Assembly: GCA_019422525.1 (NCBI GenBank)
Contig: JAHZDE010000005.1
Location: 1 to 64,000, forward strand
Direction: 5' to 3'
Length of the DNA: 64,000 nucleotides
Source of the DNA: Clostridiales bacterium
GTDB lineage: Bacteria > Bacillota > Clostridia > Oscillospirales > Acutalibacteraceae
Shown: positions 1 through 7,782 of the stretch, piece by piece
Numbering within the stretch: position 1 is the first letter of the stretch
Layout: every line of letters starts with the position of its first letter
Translations under genes and position numbers: made by a program
The notes under the pieces: generated by a model
What the model was told of the DNA's origin: nothing
What the model saw: the letters and a program-made list of their open reading frames with translations, nothing else
Database searches by the model: none

Positions 1-52
1 GTCGACCTCCAGCGTGACAGGCTGGCGTTCTAACCAACTGAACTACCGGGCC
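1..52 (-). tRNA. tRNA-Asp (GTC), 3' end cut by window edge
   Basis: Read on the minus strand, the acceptor 5' strand GGCCCGG begins at 52. A D-arm follows, then an anticodon stem CCAGC/GCTGG around loop CTGTCAC, giving anticodon GTC (Asp). The T-arm and acceptor 3' strand lie outside the window. The spacing of 7 nt to the neighbouring tRNA-Val indicates a co-transcribed tRNA cluster. Confidence 0.93.
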
Positions 53-59
53 ATCATAA

Positions 60-136
60 TGGTGGGGACAATAGGACTCGAACCTATGACCCCCTGCTTG
101 TAAGGCAGGTGCTCTAACCAGCTGAGCTATGCCCCC
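60..136 (-). tRNA. tRNA-Val (TAC)
   Basis: A full cloverleaf is visible on the minus strand. The acceptor is GGGGGCA/TGTCCCC, the D-stem GCTC/GAGC, the anticodon stem CCTGC/GCAGG around CTTACAA (anticodon TAC), and the T-stem ATAGG/CCTAT with TTCGAGT. The discriminator A is followed by a genome-encoded CCA at 62-60. It is the first gene of a tRNA cluster that runs off the left edge. Confidence 0.97.
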
Positions 137-170
137 ATTTGATGGTGTCGCACTCACCGGCGACTCGTAT

Positions 171-199
171 ATAATACATCATCTTGAGATGAATGTCAA
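171..199 (-). promoter_or_regulatory. promoter of the tRNA cluster
   Basis: On the minus strand a consensus TTGACA (199-194) is followed after exactly 17 nt by TATTAT (176-171). The -10 sits about 35 nt upstream of tRNA-Val, as expected for a stable-RNA promoter. It lies directly downstream of the hslO stop codon. Confidence 0.85.
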
Positions 200-219
200 C
201 ACCTTTTTTCAAATTTTTT

Positions 220-1110
220 TTATTTTTTTTCAGAAGCCTGTCGAGCGATGTCTTCCAGCTCTTCTTTGGAGAACCGGTACTTCTTTGCACAGTACTGACA
301 GCATGCTTCTGCATAGCCGGTTTCGTCTGCCAACGATAGAATATCCTCCGGCTTCATGGTTGAAAAGGCCTGTACGACTTTCTCCCGGCTGCAGGTACAT
401 ACATACTTCACCTGAAACTCGTCCAGTATTTCCATTTCAAATCCGGCCAGAGCCTTCTGGCAGATTTCTTCCATGGACATCCCTTTTGCCAGCATGGTGG
501 TTACCGGCTCCAAAGTTTTGATATTTTCTTCCAAACGGTCTATCGCCGTATCATCGGCTCCTGGAAGCACCTGAATCAAAAGTCCGCCGGACAGCATCGC
601 TTCATGGCTCTCTTTGTCCACCAGGACGCCCAGCGCGCATACCGTTGGAATCTGCTCGCTAATCGCATAATAAGCCGTAATATCCTCGGCAATTTCTCCT
701 GTAGCAATCCGAACCTGTCCTACATAAGGTTCCCCTTCCCCAAAATCTCGTATCACCATCAACAGGCCATCGCGGCCCACTCCGGCGCCTACATCCAACT
801 TTCCATTGGGTTTTAAGGGCAGTTCCGTCTCCGGGCTTTCCACATAGCCACGCACATTCCCGCGGCTGTCTCCAATTGCCACAACGCTCCCCAGAGGGCC
901 GCCGCCATTGATTTTCAGGGTGACGCTGGCATTTTCCTTTTTCAGCATGGCGCCCATCAAAGAAGCTCCGCTGAGCAAACGCCCCAATGCAGCAGTTGCC
1001 ACAGCGCTGGTATGATGCAGCTGCTGGGCGATTGCCACGATTTCAGAAGTATCCACTGCCGCTGCCATGAGCGAACCGTCACTGGTAATACAGCGAATCA
1101 TTCTATCCAT
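220..1110 (-). CDS. hslO: Hsp33 redox-regulated holdase chaperone
   Basis: Hsp33 is a cytoplasmic chaperone that is inactive when reduced and zinc-bound, and is switched on by oxidative unfolding of its C-terminal zinc domain. The 296-residue protein has the usual family length. The four zinc cysteines are present as C238-x-C240 (CTC) and C271-xx-C274 (CQYC) near the C-terminus, preceded by the alpha/beta core with the GGGPLG loop. The start ATG at 1110 has AAAGGAAAG upstream; an ATG three codons later is equally possible. The gene follows a methyltransferase gene and yerC on the same strand with short gaps, so the three are probably co-transcribed. No terminator is evident before the tRNA promoter. 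Confidence 0.96.
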   Translation of the reverse strand: MDRMIRCITSDGSLMAAAVDTSEIVAIAQQLHHTSAVATAALGRLLSGASLMGAMLKKENASVTLKINGGGPLGSVVAIGDSRGNVRGYVESPETELPLKPNGKLDVGAGVGRDGLLMVIRDFGEGEPYVGQVRIATGEIAEDITAYYAISEQIPTVCALGVLVDKESHEAMLSGGLLIQVLPGADDTAIDRLEENIKTLEPVTTMLAKGMSMEEICQKALAGFEMEILDEFQVKYVCTCSREKVVQAFSTMKPEDILSLADETGYAEACCQYCAKKYRFSKEELEDIARQASEKK

Positions 1111-1134
1111 ACTATTCTTTCCTTTCCCTATGGA

Positions 1135-1902
1135 TTACAAACTATTTTCAGATTTTATACCGGGCTTACGGGCCACAAAGACCGCCCGTTCGCAGGCTTC
1201 TCCCGGTTCCTCAAAGGTTCTGTCTCCATACACGGCCAAAACCTCCAGGCCGGCCTCCTGCAGCATTTTTTCAAGCAGCTCCCGGGAATACGCCCTTTCT
1301 ACAAAGTGCTCGCTGCTGCGGTGATACACATGCCCATCCCGCTCAAAAAAATCCAGGCAAATCCGGACTTTATCGGTTTTAGGTTCCCATGTATTCTGCC
1401 ATACGCAAAACACATCGTCCGTATCATAAACAAACGTATTGTTTCCCAACACTTCCCGGTGCTTGTACAGCGTGTTGACATCAAAAACAAACAGGGCTCC
1501 CGGGTTCATAAACAGGGAAACCCTCTGGAAGGCCCGCATCACATCTTTTTCGCTGGTCAAATGATTGATGCTATCCAGCATACAAACCACTGTATCAATG
1601 GTTCCATACAAATCCAGCCGCTGCATCTGCTGGCACAAAAACAGCAGCTCCATTTCCGCATCAGCCGCTTTCTGCTGGGCTTCCGAAAGCATTTCCATAG
1701 AGCCGTCCACGCCGTAAATATCAAACCCTCGCTTGGCAAGCTCTATTGTCAGCGTTCCTGTCCCACAGGCTAAATCCAGAGTCAGTCCCGGTTCATGCCC
1801 CCATTTTTCCAGCAGCCGGCACAAATAATCCGCACGTTTGGTATACTCCACGTTTTTGGTCAAGCCATCATAATACCGGGCAAAGGATGCATATGCGCCC
1901 AT
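1135..1902 (-). CDS. class I SAM-dependent methyltransferase
   Basis: This 255-residue protein carries the Rossmann-fold SAM-binding motif I (LDLACGTGT, about residues 42-50) and an acidic residue after strand beta-2 (YGVDGS), typical of class I methyltransferases. The substrate cannot be read from the sequence; the closest general class is the YqeM/UbiE-like small-molecule or protein methyltransferases. Its start codon shares one base with the stop of the upstream yerC gene (TGATG), which implies translational coupling. hslO follows 24 nt downstream. The pairing with yerC and hslO is contextual only and does not reveal the substrate. Confidence 0.88.
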   Translation of the reverse strand: MGAYASFARYYDGLTKNVEYTKRADYLCRLLEKWGHEPGLTLDLACGTGTLTIELAKRGFDIYGVDGSMEMLSEAQQKAADAEMELLFLCQQMQRLDLYGTIDTVVCMLDSINHLTSEKDVMRAFQRVSLFMNPGALFVFDVNTLYKHREVLGNNTFVYDTDDVFCVWQNTWEPKTDKVRICLDFFERDGHVYHRSSEHFVERAYSRELLEKMLQEAGLEVLAVYGDRTFEEPGEACERAVFVARKPGIKSENSL

Positions 1903-2219
1903 CAGTCCTTTTTCTCCCCTTCTCCGGCTTCTTCTTCCGCCAGGCGGCTGAATACCAGTTCATACCCGTCGCATCCATAATTCAGGGAACGATTGACTCG
2001 GGAAATGGTAGCCGTAGACGCCCCGGTTTCCGCAACAATTTCACTGTACACCCGTTTGGTACTGAGCATATGGGCCACTACCAGACGCTGGGACATGGCT
2101 TTCAGTTCCGGCACCGTACACAGGTCTTCAAAAAAATTATAACATTCTTCTACCGTTTTCAAAGAAAGAATGGAACGAAAGAGAAAATCCATATTGCGGT
2201 CCTGCAGCTTTGAATTCAA
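1902..2219 (-). CDS. yerC: YerC/YecD family TrpR-related protein
   Basis: This is a small helix-turn-helix protein of the TrpR-like YerC/YecD family, found widely in Bacillota with a poorly defined regulatory role. The conserved SILSLK, ECYNFFEDLCT and ETGASTATISRV segments are all present; the last is the recognition-helix region. The longest frame starts at a GTG (2228), but AAGGGTG lies 6-7 nt before an in-frame TTG at 2219. That start gives an N-terminus of the length seen in the B. subtilis protein, so I use it. The promoter carries a perfect palindrome over its -10 and a leader of about 165 nt, so autoregulation is plausible but unproven. Confidence 0.9.
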   Translation of the reverse strand: MNSKLQDRNMDFLFRSILSLKTVEECYNFFEDLCTVPELKAMSQRLVVAHMLSTKRVYSEIVAETGASTATISRVNRSLNYGCDGYELVFSRLAEEEAGEGEKKD

Positions 2220-2390
2220 AAAAATCACCCTTTACAATAAAAAATCATAGACATGCCAGTGCGCTTGGCTTACAAATAACCGGGAACAAGAATCCCCCGG
2301 AAAACCTGTCCGCTTTCCGGGAGATCATAAAGTTTCAATACTGGTATCACCGATTATTGAAGAGAACCCAAGGCACCTCCTACTTTCACT
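2220..2390 (-). other. structured leader of yerC
   Basis: Between the inferred transcription start (about 2390) and yerC there are roughly 165 nt. They contain a strong hairpin, TCTCCCGGAAA pairing with TTTCCGGGGGA, with no U-run after it. Near the 5' end is an AGGAGGTG (2381-2374) followed by tiny frames: a 5-codon TTG frame at 2371-2354, and an overlapping 9-codon GTG frame containing one Trp codon. None of these is assignable as a gene. Confidence 0.4.
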
Positions 2391-2426
2391 TGGTAAAATT
2401 TTACCACAGAAAAGTTAAAAAGTAAA
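2391..2426 (-). promoter_or_regulatory. yerC promoter with palindromic operator over the -10
   Basis: On the minus strand TTTACT (2426-2421), 17 nt and TAAAAT (2403-2398) form a promoter. The -10 lies wholly inside the perfect 16-bp palindrome TGGTAAAATTTTACCA (2391-2406). Four bases beyond each arm a further CTTT/AAAG pair extends the symmetry to 32 bp. The position suits a repressor site. I do not recognise the motif as a standard operator. Confidence 0.6.
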
Positions 2427-2449
2427 GGCAATCTCACAAAATATCTTTT

Positions 2450-3031
2450 TTAAGGCAAACATACTTCCTCAATCATTTTTTGCAGCTGCTCCACCCCTTC
2501 TCCAGTCTGAGAGGAAAAGGGCAATACCGTAATTTTCGTTTCCGAAAACAGCTCTTGATAATAGGCCAGCTGTGCCGTGCGCTGGGTTTTATTCAGCTTA
2601 TCCGCTTTGGTACAAACCGCCACGAAAGGCAACCCGCTGTCCAACAGGAACTGTACCATTCCCCGGTCATCCTCGGTCGGTGCATGGCGCATATCCAGCA
2701 GCTGGATCACCAGACGGATATTCCTCTTTTGGGCAAAATAGCCCTCCACCAGTTCAGCCCACCGCTTTTTCTCCGACTGGGATACCCGGGCATAGCCATA
2801 TCCGGGCAAATCCACCAGACGGCAGTCCGGCAACCGAAAAAAGTTAATGGTCGCAGTTTTTCCTGGCGTAGCACTAACACGGGCCAGCGCCTTCCGGTTT
2901 ACCAGCTTGTTGAGAAGCGAGGACTTCCCCACATTGGATTTCCCAGAAAACACAATTTCCGGTACATCAGAGGCGGGAAGCTGGGAAGCCTTTCCGGCAG
3001 CGGATTCAAAAGAAACCTGTTGAAAATTCAT
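2450..3031 (-). CDS. engB: ribosome biogenesis GTPase YihA/YsxC/EngB
   Basis: EngB is an essential GTPase acting in large ribosomal subunit assembly. The 193-residue protein has G1 GKSNVGKS (residues 30-37), G3 DLPGYG and G4 TKADK in the right order and is of normal length. It lies 12 nt downstream of lon on the same strand. The lon-ysxC arrangement is conserved across Bacillota, so transcription from the lon unit is likely. No obvious intrinsic terminator follows it before the yerC promoter. Confidence 0.96.
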   Translation of the reverse strand: MNFQQVSFESAAGKASQLPASDVPEIVFSGKSNVGKSSLLNKLVNRKALARVSATPGKTATINFFRLPDCRLVDLPGYGYARVSQSEKKRWAELVEGYFAQKRNIRLVIQLLDMRHAPTEDDRGMVQFLLDSGLPFVAVCTKADKLNKTQRTAQLAYYQELFSETKITVLPFSSQTGEGVEQLQKMIEEVCLP

Positions 3032-3043
3032 GGTGTCCTCCCT

Positions 3044-5494
3044 TTATTGCGGAATAGGTGCAGGCTGAGAAGGATGGCCTGCTTCGGAAGCAGGAAACCC
3101 TTCCGGCGACTCCGGTTTTCCGTTCCCCGTGGGAACCGGCAGCTTGGGGCAGGCAGTCAGCGCAGTTTCCAACACCTGTTCAATCTGCTTGACTGGCTTA
3201 AAGGTGACGGCCTTTTTCACAGCATCATCCACTTCTGCCAAATCCGGCTCATTGTCTGCCGGGAACAGCACTGTTTGGATACCCGAACGATAAGCAGCCA
3301 TGGTCTTTTCCCGCAGGCCGCCAATGGGCAGCACGCGGCCCCGCAAGGTAATTTCTCCGGTCATAGCCACTGTATGGTCTACCGGAATCCCCGTCAGGGC
3401 GGAAGTAATCGCCGTTGCCATGGCAATACCTGCCGAAGGCCCGTCTTTGGGAATGGCCCCTTCCGGGCAGTGAATGTGGATATCCTTTTTCTGATAGAAG
3501 TCGGGGGCAATGCCCAATTCCTTCACACGGCACCGGATACAGCTGATGGCGGTCCGGGCAGATTCCTTCATCACGTCACCCAAAGAGCCGGTCAGCTCGA
3601 TTTTCCCATTTCCGTCCATGACAGCCACTTCGATAGGAAGCATTTCTCCTCCCACGCTGGTCCAAGCCAGGCCATTTACCAAGCCCACTTCATCCGTCTG
3701 GGTAAGGACTTCTTTCTTAAACCGGCGGGGTCCCAGATATTCTTCCAGCTTGTCCGGCGTAATGGAAATTTTAAACGGCTCTTCCCCCTCATAGGTCACT
3801 ACCTGCTTGGCAACCTTCCGGCACAAAGCGGCAATGGTCCGTTCCAAGGTACGCACACCGGCTTCCCGGGTATAACCGTCAATCAGGTCATGAACCGCAG
3901 CCTGTGTGATTTTTACCCGACGGGTGTCCAGCCCATGTTTGTGGATTTGCTTGGGAATCAGGTGTTTCACCGCAATGTGGAACTTTTCTTCATGGGTATA
4001 GCTGGGAAGTTCAATCACATCCATACGGTCATAGAGCGGCCCTGGAATGGTAGATGCATCGTTGGCAGTTGTTAAAAACAGCACTTGGCTCAAATCAAAG
4101 GGCATATCGATATAGTGGTCATGGAAAGCCGAATTCTGCTCCGAGTCCAGTACTTCCAGCAGTGCCGAAGCCGGGTCGCCGCGGAAATCTTTTCCCAGCT
4201 TATCGATTTCATCCAGCAAAATCAGGGGATTTCGGGTGCCAGCCTGCTTAATGGCAGCGATAATCCGGCCCGGCATAGAGCCGATATACGTTTTCCGGTG
4301 GCCCATAATATCAGAATCATCCCGCACGCCGCCCAGGGATACCCGCACATATTTGCGGCCGATAGCATTGGCGATAGATTTGGCGATGGAGGTTTTTCCC
4401 ACACCAGGTGGGCCCACCAAGCAAATAATCTGCCCTGTAGCCTCTTTGGTCAGCTTGCGCACAGCAAGGGTTTCCAGAATCCGTTCCTTCACCTTGGTCA
4501 GGCCATAATGATCCCGGTCCAAAATCCGCTTAGCCCGGTTGATATCAATATGCTCCCGGCTCAGCGTGTTCCAGGGAAGCTCCAGACAGGTTTCCAGGTA
4601 GCCCCGAATGACACTGGCTTCATGAGAGCCATACGGCATTTTAAACAGCCGGTCACATTCTTTTAAAAGCTTTTTTTCCTGTAGTTCCGGCAATTTCAGG
4701 GCAAGAATACGGCTTCTGAAATCATCGGCCTCTGCCTGAGGGTTATCGTCCTCCCCAAGCTCTTCCGAAATCACCCGCATCTGCTCCCGCAGATAGTACA
4801 TCCGCTGGTTTTCGTCCATTTGCTCCTTGGTCTTATCGTTGATTTCCGCCTCGATGGCCATAATCTGAATTTCTTTTTTCAGAATCATAGTCAGTTCTTT
4901 CAGCCGCTTTACCGGATGCAGCTGAGAAAGAATCTGCTGTTTCAGCTCATAATCAAGGGGAATATTGGAGGCGATAAAGTCCGCCAGCTGTCCGCAGTCC
5001 TTCTCCTGAATGACTCCCATAATAATGTCCGGGGGCACATGGCGATAATTGCGGATATATTCTTCAAACAGATTTTGTGCTGTGCGAATCAGTGCTTCCG
5101 ACTGGGCGCTTTCCCGGTAGGGCAGCGTTTCCAGCGATTCAATTTCGGCTTCCAGATAGGGGTCTCTTCGCGTAACTTTGGTTATTCTGCCTCTGCGAAG
5201 GCCCTCTACATAAACCCGGACCCCCTCTTCCGAATTTCGCAGCACCTGCTTGATACGGGCTACCACGCCCACTTCATACAGCCCTTCCGGTGCAGGGTCA
5301 TCTTCGCTCAGGTCTTTTTGTGCGACGAGAAAAATCAGTTGATTTTCCATCGCTGCCTGTAAAGCTGCAATCGACTTTTTTCGCCCCACGTCGAACTGAA
5401 GCATCATTTCCGGGAAAATAACCAACCCCCGCAAAGCCAGGGCAGGCATTTGCCCTCCGGCAGTGTTCGTTTGTATTTTCTCCATGGTACTCAT
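3044..5494 (-). CDS. lon: endopeptidase La (Lon protease)
   Basis: Lon is a cytoplasmic ATP-dependent serine protease that degrades damaged and regulatory proteins. The order is an N-terminal LON substrate domain, an AAA+ module with Walker A GPPGVGKT and Walker B ILLDEIDK, then the protease domain with catalytic dyad S687 (PKDGPSAG) and K730 (REKTMAAY). The start is the ATG at 5494, preceded by AAAGGA; the longer frame begins at a TTG (5515) with no ribosome site. The last 35 or so residues are a Pro/Glu-rich tail not typical of Lon. A clpX terminator lies about 80 nt upstream, and I could not see a convincing promoter between them. Confidence 0.97.
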   Translation of the reverse strand: MSTMEKIQTNTAGGQMPALALRGLVIFPEMMLQFDVGRKKSIAALQAAMENQLIFLVAQKDLSEDDPAPEGLYEVGVVARIKQVLRNSEEGVRVYVEGLRRGRITKVTRRDPYLEAEIESLETLPYRESAQSEALIRTAQNLFEEYIRNYRHVPPDIIMGVIQEKDCGQLADFIASNIPLDYELKQQILSQLHPVKRLKELTMILKKEIQIMAIEAEINDKTKEQMDENQRMYYLREQMRVISEELGEDDNPQAEADDFRSRILALKLPELQEKKLLKECDRLFKMPYGSHEASVIRGYLETCLELPWNTLSREHIDINRAKRILDRDHYGLTKVKERILETLAVRKLTKEATGQIICLVGPPGVGKTSIAKSIANAIGRKYVRVSLGGVRDDSDIMGHRKTYIGSMPGRIIAAIKQAGTRNPLILLDEIDKLGKDFRGDPASALLEVLDSEQNSAFHDHYIDMPFDLSQVLFLTTANDASTIPGPLYDRMDVIELPSYTHEEKFHIAVKHLIPKQIHKHGLDTRRVKITQAAVHDLIDGYTREAGVRTLERTIAALCRKVAKQVVTYEGEEPFKISITPDKLEEYLGPRRFKKEVLTQTDEVGLVNGLAWTSVGGEMLPIEVAVMDGNGKIELTGSLGDVMKESARTAISCIRCRVKELGIAPDFYQKKDIHIHCPEGAIPKDGPSAGIAMATAITSALTGIPVDHTVAMTGEITLRGRVLPIGGLREKTMAAYRSGIQTVLFPADNEPDLAEVDDAVKKAVTFKPVKQIEQVLETALTACPKLPVPTGNGKPESPEGFPASEAGHPSQPAPIPQ

Positions 5495-5572
5495 GTTGTT
5501 TCCTTTCTCCGTCAAACGGATTAAAAACGGCCACGGCGCCTTACTGTACTCATAAGTCCGACCGTCTTGTAC

Positions 5573-5615
5573 GAAAAAGGCTACCGCAAAGCAGGAACCC
5601 CTGTTTGCGGCAGCC
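5573..5615 (-). terminator. intrinsic terminator after clpX
   Basis: Minus-strand hairpin GGCTGCCGCAAA-CAGG pairs with CCTG-CTTTGCGGTAGCC across a four-base loop and is followed by TTTTT. It lies 8 nt beyond the clpX stop. Confidence 0.85.
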
Positions 5616-5622
5616 TCCCGTA

Positions 5623-6939
5623 TTACGACGCAGAATTTCTGCGGCCGTTGTTTGACTGCGGGCCGGCCATTTTAATCTTTACCGGCTTGCGGTCAGGGTT
5701 ATACGTAATCACCGGCGGTTTTCCGTTTCGAACGGTATCCGCCGTAATTTCAACACGTTCAATGGTGTAGTCGCTGGGAACATTATACATCAGTTCCGTC
5801 AGCACCTCTTCCATCAGGGCACGAAGGCCACGGGCGCCGGTTTTTCTTTCCAGCGTTTTTTCCGCAATGGCTTCCAGTGCTTCCGGTGTAAAGGAAAGAT
5901 CCACCTTATCCAGCAGGAACAGCTTTTTATACTGGCTGACCAGGCTGTTTTTGGGTTCGGTAAGAATACGCACCAGCGCTTCTTTATCCAGTCCATCCAG
6001 TGCAGTAATCACCGGAAGGCGGCCCACCAATTCCGGAATCAGACCGAATTTGACCAAATCGTGAGGGATAACATCCCGCATCCAAGTGGTTGTATCCATT
6101 TCCTTTTTGCTGTGAACTTCGGCGCCGAATCCCAAAGACGACGAGGTGGTACGTTTGGAAACCACCTTTTCCAAGCCGTCAAAAGCGCCGCCGCAAATAA
6201 ACAGGATATTGGCCGTATTGATTTGGATAAACTCCTGCTGCGGATGCTTTCGGCCACCCTGCGGCGGAACATTGGCAATGGTACCTTCCAGGATTTTCAG
6301 CAGAGCCTGCTGTACGCCTTCCCCGCTTACGTCACGGGTGATGGAAGGATTCTCAGACTTACGGGCAATTTTATCAATTTCATCCACGTAAATAATGCCC
6401 CGTTCTGCCCTCTCCACATCATAATCAGCTGCCTGAATCAAGCGCAGAAGGATATTCTCCACATCTTCGCCTACATATCCCGCTTCTGTCAGGGTTGTCG
6501 CATCAGCAATGGCAAAAGGCACATCCAAAAGCTTAGCCAGCGTCTGTGCCAAAAAGGTTTTTCCCACACCGGTAGGCCCAAGCAGCAATACATTACTCTT
6601 GTTAATATCCACGCCTTCTGCATCATAATAGAGGCGCTTATAGTGGTTGTAAACAGCAACCGAAAGGGTTATCTTTGCCCGGTCCTGCCCAATCACATAC
6701 TCGTCCAGCATCTCCTTGATTTCCCGAGGTTTGGGAAGCACCATCGCAGCAGAGGCTGCAGCCTGCCCGGCAGGCGCCAAATGCCGCTTTTCCTCATCCA
6801 AAATGGAGTTGCACAGTTCAACACAGGAGTCGCAGATATACACGCCGTTTCCGGCAATCAGACGCCGCGCCTGGCTTTGCGGTTTCCCGCAAAAGGAACA
6901 GCAAATCTCTCTGTCTTGTGTCTCATCGTTGTTTGCCAT
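5623..6939 (-). CDS. clpX: ATP-dependent Clp protease ATP-binding subunit ClpX
   Basis: ClpX is the AAA+ unfoldase that feeds substrates to ClpP. The N-terminal zinc-binding domain has C14-x2-C17 and C36-x2-C39. The AAA+ core follows with Walker A GPTGVGKT, Walker B IIYVDEIDK and the sensor/arginine region RDVSGEGVQQALLK. The length of 438 residues is normal for the family. The gene lies 19 nt downstream of clpP, giving a clpP-clpX transcription unit that closes with an intrinsic terminator at 5573-5615. Confidence 0.97.
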   Translation of the reverse strand: MANNDETQDREICCSFCGKPQSQARRLIAGNGVYICDSCVELCNSILDEEKRHLAPAGQAAASAAMVLPKPREIKEMLDEYVIGQDRAKITLSVAVYNHYKRLYYDAEGVDINKSNVLLLGPTGVGKTFLAQTLAKLLDVPFAIADATTLTEAGYVGEDVENILLRLIQAADYDVERAERGIIYVDEIDKIARKSENPSITRDVSGEGVQQALLKILEGTIANVPPQGGRKHPQQEFIQINTANILFICGGAFDGLEKVVSKRTTSSSLGFGAEVHSKKEMDTTTWMRDVIPHDLVKFGLIPELVGRLPVITALDGLDKEALVRILTEPKNSLVSQYKKLFLLDKVDLSFTPEALEAIAEKTLERKTGARGLRALMEEVLTELMYNVPSDYTIERVEITADTVRNGKPPVITYNPDRKPVKIKMAGPQSNNGRRNSAS

Positions 6940-6958
6940 TTCATCACCAATCCCAAAA

Positions 6959-7543
6959 TTATCTTGTATAAATCACCTTATCAATAATGCCATACTCCAT
7001 AGCCTGCTGGGCGGTCATGAAGTTGTCGCGCTCGGTATCGCGCTCCACAATTTCCAGAGGCTGGCCGGTTTTTTCTGCCAGAATCTGATTCAGCCGTTTT
7101 TTGGTAGCAATAATATGGTCGGCATGAATACGGATATCCGTTGCCTGGCCCTTTGCACCGCCGCTGGGCTGATGAATCATAATATCGCTGTTGGGCAGAG
7201 CGAACCGTTTGCCTTTGGTGCCTGCTGCCAGAAGGAACGCACCCATACTGGCCGCCATACCCATGCAAATGGTGGATACATCGCACTTAATATACTGCAT
7301 GGTATCATAAATGGACAGGCCGTCGGTTACAGAGCCGCCGGGGCTGTTGATATACAAGCTGATGTCCTTTTCCGGGTCCTGGCCTTCCAGATATAAAAGC
7401 TGTGCTACCACCAGGCTGGCCGTTACATTGTTCACTTCATCCGTCAGCATGATAATGCGGTCATTCAGCAGACGGGAATAAATATCATACGAACGCTCTC
7501 CACGGCTGGTTTGCTCGATTACATAGGGGACTAAATTGCTCAT
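6959..7543 (-). CDS. clpP: ATP-dependent Clp protease proteolytic subunit ClpP
   Basis: ClpP forms the barrel-shaped serine protease of the Clp system. The 194-residue protein shows the catalytic triad S99 (MAASMGAF), H124 (IMIHQPSGG) and D173 (ERDNF), and the loop INSPGGSV. The chosen ATG at 7543 is preceded by AAAGGAG at 8 nt and gives the standard MSNLVPYV N-terminus; the frame extends seven codons upstream without a site. The leader is about 180 nt long and holds two hairpins. clpX follows at 19 nt. Confidence 0.97.
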   Translation of the reverse strand: MSNLVPYVIEQTSRGERSYDIYSRLLNDRIIMLTDEVNNVTASLVVAQLLYLEGQDPEKDISLYINSPGGSVTDGLSIYDTMQYIKCDVSTICMGMAASMGAFLLAAGTKGKRFALPNSDIMIHQPSGGAKGQATDIRIHADHIIATKKRLNQILAEKTGQPLEIVERDTERDNFMTAQQAMEYGIIDKVIYTR

Positions 7544-7595
7544 CCGTAAAGCTCCTTTCTGCACCCTTTTTCCAAACAGAATTCAAAAGGCTCCC

Positions 7596-7613
7596 GGAAG
7601 AATGTATTCTTCC
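7596..7613 (-). other. second hairpin in the clpP leader
   Basis: GGAAGAAT and ATTCTTCC form a perfect 8-bp inverted repeat separated by two bases, about 50 nt before the clpP start. It could be an RNA stem or a DNA-binding dyad. Confidence 0.4.
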
Positions 7614-7642
7614 TTCCTTAGAAAGATACCTCCGAAATCTGT

Positions 7643-7680
7643 TTTTGCCCGCCATCAATTTCTTTTGACGGCGGGCAAAA
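7643..7680 (-). other. long perfect hairpin in the clpP leader
   Basis: A 16-bp stem with a 6-nt loop is formed around GCCCGCC/GGCGGGC. On the minus-strand RNA every position pairs, with one G-U at 69/54. The same place on plus-strand RNA would be an A-C mismatch, which points to a minus-strand RNA structure. No U-run follows, so it is not an ordinary terminator of tig. Confidence 0.55.
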
Positions 7681-7731
7681 TCTGACGGGACTTTTTACCG
7701 CACTATGTCCAGTTTTCCAAACTCTGGCAGT

Positions 7732-7737
7732 ATTATA
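7732..7737 (-). promoter_or_regulatory. probable clpP-clpX promoter (-10)
   Basis: TATAAT is read on the minus strand at 7737-7732, about 45 nt after the tig stop. The sequence 17 nt further upstream (TGTAAA) is a poor -35, so an activator or a relaxed -35 would be needed. Confidence 0.45.
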
Positions 7738-7782
7738 CCCGTCTCATCTACATTTTTACACTGCCATCCGGCAGCCGGCGGA

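Noticed and set aside
7660..7670. CtsR operator near the clpP leader hairpin
   Set aside because: Only one partial GTCAAA heptad is seen, without the spaced second heptad that the operator needs.
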